This document shows positions 1 through 10,656 of a DNA stretch of 64,000 nt, one piece after another (positions within the stretch are counted from its first letter, which is position 1; every line of letters begins with the position of its first letter). Source of the stretch: Agrocybe praecox (lineage: Eukaryota > Basidiomycota > Agaricomycetes > Agaricales > Agrocybaceae); contig OZ024846.1 of the NCBI GenBank assembly GCA_964017145.1, forward strand, positions 3,410,001 to 3,474,000. The letters are read 5' to 3'. A program made the translations under genes and the position numbers. The notes beneath the pieces were generated by a model. The model was given only the letters and a program-made list of their open reading frames with translations, searched no databases and was not told the DNA's origin.

Positions 1-2397
1 ATGGCTACTGACTTTCCAGACCGAGGAAGGAAAAAAAGTAAGTATCCTAGATACAAGAAACAGGCCACCGAAGGCTCCGAGTAGGCCATTGCCTTTTCAT
101 TAGGTATGAATCTCCATACTCCGTCGGCGAAAGTGAGCTGATCAGACAGCCAATCCTCGTCGTAGTCAACGTGGCGATATTCCTTCGTCCATTTTGTGCG
201 TTCTAGCTCTAGAATGAAAGACAGTGCTGCTCGTTCATATGCTTCAGCTCTAACAGCATACCTCCCTGATCGTTTTTCTTCACGTAGAAACCTGATAATG
301 CAACATCGATATTGATCCTTGTCTGTGTTGACGTATGTGAAATTTATCAACCGTAGAAGGAGCCGATCGCCTCCAACGATAGCTCGGGTAAAATCCGTAC
401 TGTGTTCCATGAAAATCCGGCGTCCGTTATACACTGTGTCGAAACATGGCAAGAGAGATCCCGTCCCTGCGTGGCAGATGAAGCATAGAAGTGCTGTGAG
501 ATTAAGATCCTCGTAATAGGCGGGCATTTGGGAAAGAAATATCTGATCAAGTGCCTCGTGCTGACGTTCTTCTATCAGTAACCAATGTTCATCTATTCTC
601 GCCTACACAAAATTAGTGAGCTTTTTGAAAATAGATATCACACCGGTTGAAGTATTACCATGCGTCGAAAGAAGGGAAGCAAAGTAAAGAATACGAAGAA
701 TATCATGTAGCGATCGCCGTTGTCCATAAGTGAGCCAAGTACTTGAGTGATGGGAAACGATGATGCCCGATCCACTAGCTCTGGAGAGCTGTGACAAAGC
801 GGGAAGTTATTCTCAAAGAATTCACCGACGGCCAAAGCTCTATCTTCCATGATATACCAATCTGAGTCTTTGTCTGTAATAATCTAAGTTAATAAGATTA
901 ACTCTATATACACGAGCAAGACTTACTTGGAGTTATATAGCGAAGTATGTTTATGACATGCTGCGTCCGGTAGCCATCGATATCAAGAAAAAAGCCCTTG
1001 GATCTCATGGGGTCCAAAAGAAAGTCGTGAAGAGAAGCATGTAGCATTCGGAGTGCTGGTTTACTCTCTCCATAGCGGCTTTTAACCCACTCTATTGAGA
1101 CAAGGGCCCGAAGATCACAAAACAGAATTTCCAACTCCTCTTCTTCGAGTGACATAAACTCGGATATGTCGAAGAAGTATGATTTCCCGATCACGCCATG
1201 CGAATAGATGCTGAGTGCATATAACACCTGATCTATTTCCGTCGCCGAGGAAAGTACCTCTGTGTAGAGCGCATCTAATTGGGCAAATGGCATATCGCCC
1301 TGCAGAGGTCGGAGATTCATGACAATATCGAGCCGGCGATGAGGCTGGTGCCGGATGGAACGAATAAATTGTATGACTGTTGCCGCGTAAATAAACTGGC
1401 CGGATGATTTTTCCACGAGAGATTCTACATGGTCGGGGCTAGGCCACGACGCGGGGATCCGTGATTTGAAGGGGTGAGTAGCCCTAATTTCCTCGAAGCT
1501 GTCTCTGAGAAATTTACGGATATCTTGGTCAGGCTTGTAAGTATCGTCCAAGTATAGCCGTGTATATAGACCCTTCATTTCCTGCGAGGAAAATGCGACA
1601 TTAATCTCATGCTCTGGACGACTTGCTATGAGAAATAGGATGGGTAGGTTGAATTTTCGGATGCCGTTTGAAATGACCCATAAGATGTGTTGTTGAACCT
1701 TTGAATCGAGACATTCGTCCAGGCCGTCGATCACAACGAGGCGAGAGGATTTTAAAGGCCACGCTAAACGCATTTGAGATAATGGGTGAGCCACGAGACG
1801 AGTAAACTGGTGTTCCAAGCTCCGTGTCAAGATAAGAGGATCGGCGTCGATGGTGGACAATATTTCATTCTGAACCGCTGGTATCGAATGATAAATCTGG
1901 TAGACAAGGGTCGCAATGAAAGATCCCGCATGATTCCTACTGCTGTCTGATCTCCCGAAGAAAAAACTGGCCAGAACTCCGTCGTGCAGGAGGCACAACT
2001 CGATAAAGCTTTGGGCAATGGCCGATTTTCCTGCACCTGCCGCCCCGGTAAGCCACAAAATGAACCTATCTCTGGTTTCCCTATCACGACTTTTAACCCA
2101 GTTCATAATTTTTTCCAGTACTGCGAGTCGTGTATTTGTATGACACTTCGGAGGGTCAAAACGTGCAGCGGAGTCGTGGGATGCGGTGTGTGCAACTGCA
2201 TCCTTTAAGATATCAAATGACGCTGGTTCACAAATACGGTATTAACACACAATAGTCTTGTAGGATTTTCTCACCTGTATCGACTCACATTTTCTTCCAT
2301 ATCCCCCATTATATTGAGTGAATGTTCCTCCGTTAATAACCACGCTCCGGCCAGATATTATGGATTCATTGTTAAGAACGTAGTGATGATACGCCAT
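1..2397 (-). CDS. NACHT-domain STAND NTPase, copy A (3' end off window)
   Basis: NLR-like signalling NTPase, probably cytoplasmic; in fungi such STAND proteins act in non-self recognition or programmed cell death (family knowledge), ligand unknown. Exons read on the minus strand: 2397-2289, 2222-927, 873-659, 602 to the window edge; all phases agree. Exon 1 gives a short N-terminus with the motif ISGRSVVINGGTF. Exon 2 holds the linker FDPPKCHTNTRLAVLEKIM, Walker A GAAGAGKS and Walker B VVIDGLDEC, then RPEHEI and the conserved SSGQFIYAATV. Exons 3-4 encode the helical C-terminal part (NFPLCHSS; LGYLLFFLPRSG) shared with the other three copies. The start was chosen because copy C has the same small exon with the same GTGAGT donor. 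It lies in tandem with copy B. The stop codon is outside the window. Function of the C-terminal region is not known. Confidence 0.88.
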
Positions 2398-2954
2398 CCG
2401 TTGCTCAAGAGTGGTGTAGAAGATGTGGGAGGCGAAGAGATCAGGGCCCGCTGACAGTAATCTAGAGTGTAGGGAATTAAACCAACCGTGGCAACGCTAC
2501 TGTGCTCTATGATGTTGTAAGAATAGCAAAAACACTAAAACTGTCGCTGTTGAAGAAAAAGAAATTTACAGGCGACAGGCTTGTTATTAGCGCCTAATTT
2601 TCTTGCGCATATATGGATCAATATTCCAAGTACGGAAGTATTCTTTCTTCGTTGCCAAAGAGCAAGGAGACATGTGTTTGGAGCAATTCAACATCTGACA
2701 TATCCAAAATAGGAGTTACAGAAACATGACACAGCTTTGTTTTGTGTTGCCGTTGGACGGCAGGAGGCAGGAAATTGTTTGAATACAGATGATATCTAAT
2801 TTTAAACCAACTCGGACTTGATCTTATGCGCCAACATATAATGCTAGCTGTGAAACTTTCAAAGTAAATCTATTACTATGTGAAATTTTCAGCTACACTT
2901 TTTTTTATTTCGCCCGCACTGATTATCCTACGTATTACACGTCTCCTGTTTTAG
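2398..2954. other. Intergenic, upstream of NACHT A
   Basis: Lies between the 5' end of NACHT copy A and the 3' end of copy B, both on the minus strand. It must hold the promoter of copy A. I see no convincing coding exon, RNA gene or repeat in it. Confidence 0.6.
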
Positions 2955-5579
2955 TCATGCTTCATTTGACTCTTCGGACTCCATTTTATTCAGATATTCC
3001 TGAATCCTACGAGATGCAAGCCGGGTCCGAACTGGGAAATTTGTTGCGAGGAAATTTGAAGTCAAAGTATGGCTCTGGCATTGTTGAATGAGAGGCTCAT
3101 ATCTCGCAGAAATTGGCAAGAAATATATGAGATACCCAAGAACGAGACCATACAGATTCCCGCCACCTCTGGCACTCCACGTCCTGAGTGGTAACTTCCA
3201 TATTCCTCCTTCCTGATAAAGAGAAGAACACAGATCACAGATATCGTCATGATCTCGACCATAACCAGCGTCGTCGTTATTTGGCCCCCATCCCGGATTC
3301 GATTGCCGTTGACTGTTGCTCGGTTCCGCCAGTCTAGTCTTATTCTCGTCCAGAGCCTGTAGGCAATACACAGCCGCACGAGCATATGTACCTCCGCCTA
3401 AGCTGAAAGAATGCGACCGGGTGCGATCGAGCATGAACTTTCTAAATTTCTCCACATATTCATTGTATGGGTGTTGAAAAATCTCGAATAAAGAGAGTAT
3501 GTCATGGTCATGTAGAAATGCCTCGTTTCCATCCAGTATATCTGGAGGGCACGGAAGAGAGCCCCCAGGTAGGGTTCCAAGAAGAGGGACAAAAAGGTGG
3601 GACCCCACCTGAAAAATCAGGGCAACCAAAAGGCTAAGGGATCCTTTTGAGTAATAATCAACCATTTTGTCTCGAAAGAAAGCGTCCAACGCCTGCAAGT
3701 GGCGATCATGAATTTGAGCTCGGTTAGGATCCTCTTTCATCTGTTAAAAATCATGCGTCAAGCTTCCGTCACTGAGTCCTAGACGATCCTGGCTTACAAT
3801 TCTACGTATCAGGTCAAAAAAGCCAGGGATTAAATTCTGACAAAGTGACGACTTTGTCGAACCGTTCACAAACGACGGAGAAGAACATGTTTCATAGAGA
3901 GGAAATCCTGCCACTTGGTCGGCCAGATCCAATGTTATATTACACTCTGGTGAAAAAGCTGTGAATAGGTGAACGATATACGAGATATCGGCCCTGCTGT
4001 CGTGCACCGCTGAATCAGCACAGAAAGGGAGATGTGAGGTTAGATACAAAAAAGAGAATAAATAAAGTCACTGACATGACATATGGCGAAGGCAATTCAT
4101 AACAACATATCTCGTTCTCGCAGATTCTGTATCGATATAGAATATTTTTGATCTTGCTTGATCCAAAAGGAAGTCTTCCAGAGAGGCATGGAGAATTTTA
4201 ATCTGGAAATATCCACCCGAGTCTTCGGAAATATCCACCAGGGCACCAAGGTCACAAAAGATAAGAAAAATCTCCCCTTCTTCGAACCACATGAATTCTT
4301 CGATTTCGTCCACTGTCGGAATGCGTCGGTGTTTGCAAAGGAAAATCAAACTGAGCGTTCGAAGAACCTTTTCAAGGCTTTCCGAATCGAGAACAGAGAG
4401 GATATGTTGATATAGCGCGTCGAGCTCCTCGAAAGGAAGGTCGCCCTTGGCTGGACGCAGATTTCGAATAATATCGAGTCGATGATCAGGACGATGACGT
4501 GTGGATTCAATAAACTTCAGTACCGTCGCCGCATATATAAACTGTCCGGACGATTTGGCGACTATTTCAGAGATAATGTTGTATTCAGGCCATCCATTTG
4601 GTATCATCCTTCGGAATGGATGTTCTTCCCGGATGCGCTGAAAGTTATCCGAGAGAAATGTCCGAATATCATCGTCAGGGCAGTAATTGTCATCCAGAAG
4701 AAGACGAGTATGAATACCACTTAACAATTTGGACGCGAAAATGTCACTAATGTCGTGCTCTGGTCGGCTTGCGAAGAGGAATATGACGGGAAGTTGAAAT
4801 TGGTGTATCCCGTTGGCGATTGCAGTTAAGATGAGCCGTTGAGATGCACGATTAATGCACTCGTCCAAGCCATCTATCACTATAAGGTATCGTGAATGAC
4901 TCTGGCCAAATTTACCAGCTATCAATAAGTCTCGAAGAGGTTGGAGGATCAGAACGATGAGCTGGTGATCCAACTTCTTCGTAAATATCAAGGGGTCGTC
5001 ATCTATAGCAGCCGCTATTTGCGTTTGAATGGCTGGAAGTGCACGATAGACTTGATAGGCAAGAGTTCCAATTAGCGCATCACTGTTATTGCGTGTCGGA
5101 TCCGATCTGTTAAAGAAAAAACTAGCTAGCATGAGCGTATTTGGTCTGGCCAACAATTGCTCTATGATGCTTTGAGCGATAGATGATTTGCCGGCTCCAG
5201 CCGCGCCAGCGAGCCACATAATGACTGAACTCCGAGTTTCGTCATCTTGGCCAGTAATCCAGTCCATGATTCTCTCCAGGACAGCAACTCGCGTGCGTGG
5301 ATGGCATTTTGGCGAATCAAACCGTACTCCCGAGTTATGAAAGGCGGTGGGTGCCGTGGCTTCCTTCAGGGCGTCAAATGGAGCTGAGAAATAATCAAAC
5401 GATTATTAAGCAATAAAACTTTATCAATACCATTGCTCTTTACTCTTACCTTTGCTGCTGCGGCTACCCTGAAAATAATATCGCCTGTTGTCGATCTGGG
5501 AGAACTGCCCCCCAGTGATGATTACATTGTCTGAAGATATCAATGAGGAAGATGGTGATGGATCATAAAATGAGCTCAT
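2955..5579 (-). CDS. NACHT-domain STAND NTPase, copy B (complete)
   Basis: Complete 811-residue paralogue of copy A. Four exons: 5579-5450, 5383-4076, 4009-3798 and 3740-2955, phases consistent throughout. Exon 1 encodes a 43-residue N-terminus with the motif SSDNVIITGGQFSQ. Exon 2 begins with the linker FDALKEATAPTAFHNSG and carries Walker A GAAGAGKSSIAQ, Walker B VIDGLDEC, a RPEHDI motif and SSGQFIYAATV. The last exon carries the C-terminal block ending in LVLGYLIYFLPISA and a terminal amphipathic stretch. The intron positions match copies A, C and D, so these four descend from one gene. Expected role: nucleotide-dependent oligomerising switch in fungal innate or heterokaryon recognition (inference from the family). 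No WD, ANK or TPR repeats are visible at the C-terminus, unlike many fungal NLRs, so the sensor part is unclear. Confidence 0.9.
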
Positions 5580-6523
5580 ATCGTAGACTTGTTAGTTATG
5601 GGCCAAGCGGAGCTGGCGGAGACGAGACCTGAGACCTCGCACAACAGAGACCTCGCACAACGGAGTCTCAAAAATATGAGCGGAGTTTTTAATACACGAA
5701 AATTTGTTTTCAATCGTCAAAAGAGCGCGATCCTAAAAATTGTATTTTTATGACCCACGCTGTGCAAACAGTTGATGCACGAGGAGGAATACTCATCTGA
5801 TAAGTTTGGACTCATGAAGACCTGGCGTACGTAGCCATCGGCACACAATCGGCATAGTACTTGCGCGTTCAAAATGACCGGCAATAAATGTAACCGGTTT
5901 TATCGCGTGACCGGGTAATAAGAGGAAATTTTCGTCACGAGTTGACCTGGATTAAATTTAGATCAGATCAATTCAACCTTATTAATATCAGTTACATTCA
6001 TCACCTGTGCAAGTGACCGTGACTGGCGCTTTAATTAAATTCACGTCAATGTCCCTGCTGTTCTGATTTAAACGTTGAACGCTCGAATCCAAACTTCATG
6101 CGAATCTTCTATTGAATAACGAATCGAAAATATCATAACAGGCCCAAAATACCAAGACAAGACATCGAGTAATCCTCATGGCTCAAGTCTGCTTCATATT
6201 TTTCGCATTTCCAAACCAATTTCACAATTCAGAGGATAACTGACGGAGGATGACACCGAGCGAAGGAGAGACAGATGTCTACTCACGGAGGTCAAAGGCT
6301 AAAAAAGTTGACCAGCCCCTATGGAGGATCCATCAGCTACGTTGAAGAGTCCTGAATCATCTGGGGCTGCTGATTTCTTTATTTTCTCTGCTTCCCAACG
6401 CCAATCCTTCCATGAATGTTGCAATGTTGTTGTTGAAACTCCGATAATAATACCTGTATAAGGAGAGGTGTCGGCGCGTTTGTGCCAACTTTCAGCGTGT
6501 ACCCTTTGTTTCCAACCACGACT
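5580..6523. other. Divergent intergenic region between NACHT B and PL14
   Basis: Bidirectional promoter region between NACHT copy B (-) and the PL14 gene (+). Near 5622-5670 a short direct repeat of GACCTCGCACAAC occurs twice with flanking GAG. No coding exon or RNA gene recognised. Confidence 0.6.
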
Positions 6524-7643
6524 ATGCCACAAGCCGAGGCAGAACTCAACTTACTATCACAACTGATCCCTAGTGCTGAATTCATCACTGGATTTACGAC
6601 TTCGAAATATATCGCTCGCCCCGATGTTCTATACGTCGAGCTTGACGACAGGACGCTTGGCGCCTACCGGATATCATCAAAGACCAATCATAAGAAGGTA
6701 TCCCCGCCTTCGTCTTCCAACTCCGGGTCGAAGCCCCCTGAGAGCGCATGGGAGGCCGTGTATCCAAAGGGAAGCATAAATCCCTCGGGAAGTATACCTG
6801 GAGGGTTCGGATTATACCTTTCTGGTCCTACAGCCTTCGCCAAACGACTTGAAATCGCCAAAGAGGCGGTTTTCAGCTACAGATTCATGTTGCAGCAAGA
6901 TTGGGAATGGGTGAAAGGCGGGAAACTTCCTGGAATTTGTGAGTTCGTCATTTTACAAATGCGGTGCTCTAAGCGAGGTGAATTTTCTTCTAGTCGGTGG
7001 ATTGGGTGACCTTTCTTACACATGTAGTGGTGGAAGGCAGGAAAATCGTTGCCAGTGCTTCGACTTACGCGCCATGTGGAGGTGATTATACCTACGAATC
7101 CTCCTTGTTTTCTTCGAAAATTGACTCTGTTCTTATAGAGCTGAAGCTGAAGGAGAACTATACGCTTATCTCCCACTTGTTACGGAAAACAAAAAGCAGC
7201 TGACTTCCGTCCCGCCGAAATCTGTTGAAAACAATGATTTTGGCATTTCAGTCGGCCGTGGCTCGTTCAAACTTCAGGGTGCCCTCGGAAACTGGGTCGC
7301 TATCGCTTTCAGGGTCAAGCTGAATGATGTGGGTACTAATAACGGTACGTCGATATCATTATTTCCAAGTCCATCGTTGTTGATCGATATCACAGGTGAA
7401 CTTGAGCTTTGGATCGACGGCAAGTCGGTGATCAAATGTAATCAACTGTCCTTCAGATACGAAAATGAAGCGAAAATCAAAGGCATGCATTTCCAGACTT
7501 TCTTCGGAGGTGCGCTATTTTTCTATGTTATATGCCAAAACGAGTCCTTAATCCCAAGCGCACTAGGAAATGGCACAGAATGGGCATCGCCAAAGGAGCA
7601 GAAAGCCTGGTTCTCCGATATCACGGGTGCCATTTTGGCCTGA
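6524..7643 (+). CDS. Polysaccharide lyase family 14-like enzyme
   Basis: Predicted 299-residue enzyme that cleaves uronic-acid polysaccharides (alginate or glucuronan type) by beta-elimination; the exact substrate cannot be read from sequence. Five exons: 6524-6938, 6994-7081, 7139-7344, 7396-7509, 7567-7643; introns 50-57 nt and phases agree. Family-like motifs in order: GSIPGGFGLYLSGP, QQDWEWVKGGKLPG, a cysteine-rich GG..CSGGRQENRC stretch, the MWR..AEGELYAYLP strand, SVGRGSF, RVKLNDVG.NNGELELWIDGKS, and FFGGNGTEWASPKEQ.AWFSD near the C-terminus. ATG 6524 was chosen as the first in-frame ATG. No signal peptide follows it, which is odd for a secreted lyase; an unrecognised upstream exon or an intracellular or wall-remodelling role is possible. 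It converges with the F-box-like gene 109 bp away. Confidence 0.82.
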
Positions 7644-7752
7644 TTTACCTGCCCACATCGTAAACCGTCAAGTATCGATTGGAGGTTTGCACAATGGTAA
7701 CTAAATTATATTCAATATTTTTATGTCGAGCGTGCAAATTATGAACAAAGAA

Positions 7753-9084
7753 TCACATTCTCCAAAACTCCAACCGTTTGGTGGACCTCCGTACACCCAA
7801 GATATCAGCTTTTGAAATGCAAGGCAAAAGGGGTTCAAGGGTTTGTCGAAGAATGTCCTTTAATATACCTTTGTTGGCTCCCATATCTTCATCGACGAGG
7901 AGAACGTCGAACACTCGTAAATTGAACCACGAGGATGTTATCCGAGAGGCAAATAAGTCATCGATCATCCCCCAAGGCAACTTTTGAGCTTCTTGGAGAG
8001 ACCTCACTCGTAACATAAGGCCAATAGTATTAAGGTTGCTGTTCCGTGTCTTGCAAGTCTCGAGCGCAGAGACGAACCAATTGAACCGCGCTGGCGCTTC
8101 TGTGCCTGTCATACGACCATACGGCATCATTTCAGCATCCACCGTCAATGTGAGTGATTTCAAAGCTCTCAAATCCTGGTACTTACGTCCCCCCCATGTA
8201 GCTACATAAATACCTAGCGTTGCTAATGTATCGGCACAAGTAGCTAGTATCTCATTGAGATTCGCGATATGGGGACCTTTGAGCGAGACCGATAACTCCA
8301 CAAGTCTTGTTAATCGAAATGGAGAACTCGAGACTGGTAATAGAGTCAACAAATTGCTTCCTGAGCGGCTATCATCTCTAAGCACCAGCTTTTCTGGTAG
8401 ACAGTGGGATGAGGGTGAGTCTATGACTTCAGAAGGGAAATTGATGGACTGGTCGAGTGTCCCATATATTTCCAACGAGGATACGCTTTCGAAAAGATGG
8501 AGAAGTCGTTCGGGGAATACTGTACCTCGTTCGACTGTAAGGGTGCGTATTGTCGGGCGTGCAAAAATGTACGCAAATGAACGGATTAGTTCGGTAGGAA
8601 AAGTTGTCCAGTTGTCCTGAAGAGATATTGTAAGCTGCCTCAGGTTCCTTAGGTCATAGGTGGTAAGGAAAACTGATAAATTTGCAACTGTATCCTCCGA
8701 GAAGAGGTCATAAGGTGGCGCCTTGGCCTCTGGCGTCGAACCAATGAGACCGCCGGCGATGCGAAGGTGGCGAATGAAGTCGATTGTACTCGGAGACACC
8801 GTAAGAAGGCTTAATAAATCGTCGAGTGTGACCTGACCCCGTCGGTCCTTGGGCAAACGGAGGGTGATCGTCCGGAACTTTAGTGGACGGCAAAGGTTTG
8901 CTAAAGCCATGGATGCCAAAGAAAGGGAGCATATTGCATCTGGGCATTCATCCAAATGCGAGGCGACTATGAGATGTATAATATCATAGGGCAAGGGAAG
9001 GGTCCAGTGAACTTGATGTTGGGGATACAATGCCTTCGGGTGGGTAACGCACTGAGCTGGACCTCCGAGGGTGCTTAACGGCAT
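7753..9084 (-). CDS. F-box/LRR-like protein of unknown partner
   Basis: Single-exon gene for 443 residues. The N-terminal part (about residues 28-75, LPLPYDIIHLIVASHL..., ending near LCRPLKFRTITLRLP) has the helix pattern typical of the degenerate F-box domains of Agaricomycetes. It is followed by irregular leucine-rich segments such as VANLSVFLTTYDLRNLRQLTISL, TIRTLTVERG, SVSSLEIYG and LRALKSLTLTVDAEMM. Such proteins usually act as substrate adaptors for SCF ubiquitin ligases, and basidiomycetes carry large lineage-specific expansions of them (family knowledge). Substrate unknown. No intron, signal peptide or membrane segment is visible. The assignment rests on the overall pattern rather than on an invariant residue, so a plain hypothetical protein is the alternative. 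Confidence 0.7.
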   Translation of the reverse strand: MPLSTLGGPAQCVTHPKALYPQHQVHWTLPLPYDIIHLIVASHLDECPDAICSLSLASMALANLCRPLKFRTITLRLPKDRRGQVTLDDLLSLLTVSPSTIDFIRHLRIAGGLIGSTPEAKAPPYDLFSEDTVANLSVFLTTYDLRNLRQLTISLQDNWTTFPTELIRSFAYIFARPTIRTLTVERGTVFPERLLHLFESVSSLEIYGTLDQSINFPSEVIDSPSSHCLPEKLVLRDDSRSGSNLLTLLPVSSSPFRLTRLVELSVSLKGPHIANLNEILATCADTLATLGIYVATWGGRKYQDLRALKSLTLTVDAEMMPYGRMTGTEAPARFNWFVSALETCKTRNSNLNTIGLMLRVRSLQEAQKLPWGMIDDLFASRITSSWFNLRVFDVLLVDEDMGANKGILKDILRQTLEPLLPCISKADILGVRRSTKRLEFWRM

Positions 9085-10656
9085 GTTCGCTTTTCATTCC
9101 AACTCAGCCTTTACTCGCTTTTATAATTTGCGTGAAAATAGATGAGCTGATGCGGTCAGTTCAGGTACAGCTAGACAAGGTATATAGATGTAATGTAATA
9201 GCCGTCGTGACCGTTCATATAGAGGGAAATGATAATGCCATGAGTCGGGGACATGTTTTATTGTGGAAATAGCGTCGTCCTGAGCTGACCTCTACGTACG
9301 CAATAACCATTTCTAGGTAGGCTCTATCAAAACGACACACCAGTGGCCTTTATACTATAATTTTATACGCTAGCTTTGATGGCACTAAAAGTTCGATTGG
9401 AGTGGAGGTCGACACCAATATCGAATGGCAAGCCCAAAGAGATACCCTACCTAGTAATGAAGCCATTATCAGACCCGTCCTCATGAGCTTGCGTGTAAGT
9501 AGAGCAAGATGCATAGCGCACCATTGTGATTGGAAAGTAATCATCTGGGGCATCAACATCGTTGAAGAATATTGCTAATGATCCCATTTGGCGTTAAGAA
9601 GCATTGGCTTCTTCGGCTTCCCTGCACAATCAAGCGAAAACGACGGGATTACGTTGAGAAGAAAGTACAAACAATAACTGACCATTAGGAATACCAAACT
9701 GAAAGATATTCCGCTGGAATAATGTCATCCAAACAGCGCCGAGAGTTAGGATACATATCGATAGAATAGGAAATGGAGAATAAATGACATTGTCTCGAAG
9801 CTTGGGATACTAGAACGATATTGCTTATCGCTCCCGAGTAACATGATAACTAACTGCAGCATAGCGTACAGCCCGCTGGAGTAATGCCTTCGACCTCTAT
9901 AACAGGGGAAACATGCGGTTAATATAAGCTCATAGTGCTATGAGACACAGCTTCATTGTTGGGGCTACACCCTGCAACGGGATCGGCTGCGGACACGAAG
10001 TAGAGGAAGCCAATAAGGTCTCGAGGAAGACATGCCACAGAAGGTTTAGTAGTTTCAATGAGCTGCCCAGTTTTGTGAGGCGATATATTTCATGTCCGTA
10101 TCGACATCGCTGACCCCGAGCAAGGTGGACATACACGGCGAAGCGTTAAACTTCTGTCTGTCTGGAGGAACAAGAAGACTGCTAGCCAAACTTTCATTGA
10201 CCTGCATGAGTATGGTGTTCTTGCGTGATGAAAACCACCCTCGTTCCAACACCAAAAGAGAATGCAGTAAGGTTCACGTTCGTGAGGCACATGAGCTGAG
10301 TCCATCCATTGACATTGTGATTCAGCAATGTTCGGAAGAAGGAGGCAAAGATAAAGGGAACAAAATGCGAGGAACAAATTTGGAGAGGAACAAACTTTCG
10401 GCAGTCCAAAAGCTCTGCCACATTTGAATTCCGTCAGCCGAAATTCACATCCCGTGATGCTGACAGCTGCCGACGCGCTGCGACGCGTCTCCCCAGCTTC
10501 AAACCTTATCAACTTCGGCGGTAAATCATCGTACTGATCGGCGCCTAAGAACGTACAAAATTTATCCCGTGGTTAAAAATAGTTTTTAAAGTATATGTAC
10601 ATGGATGAATAATTGATCAATAATAAAATCAACCAGAAACATAAATTTGGGAATAT
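9085..10656. other. Intergenic stretch without a credible gene
   Basis: Short open frames occur on both strands, some with hydrophobic runs on the minus strand around 9350-9800 and 10090-10512. None joins into a recognisable protein, and all are broken by stops without consensus introns. It could contain the remains of a membrane-protein gene, but I cannot assign a family. Confidence 0.5.

Noticed and set aside
9350..10512. Possible membrane transporter remnant on the minus strand
   Set aside because: Hydrophobic pieces do not join in frame through consensus introns and match no family motif I can name.
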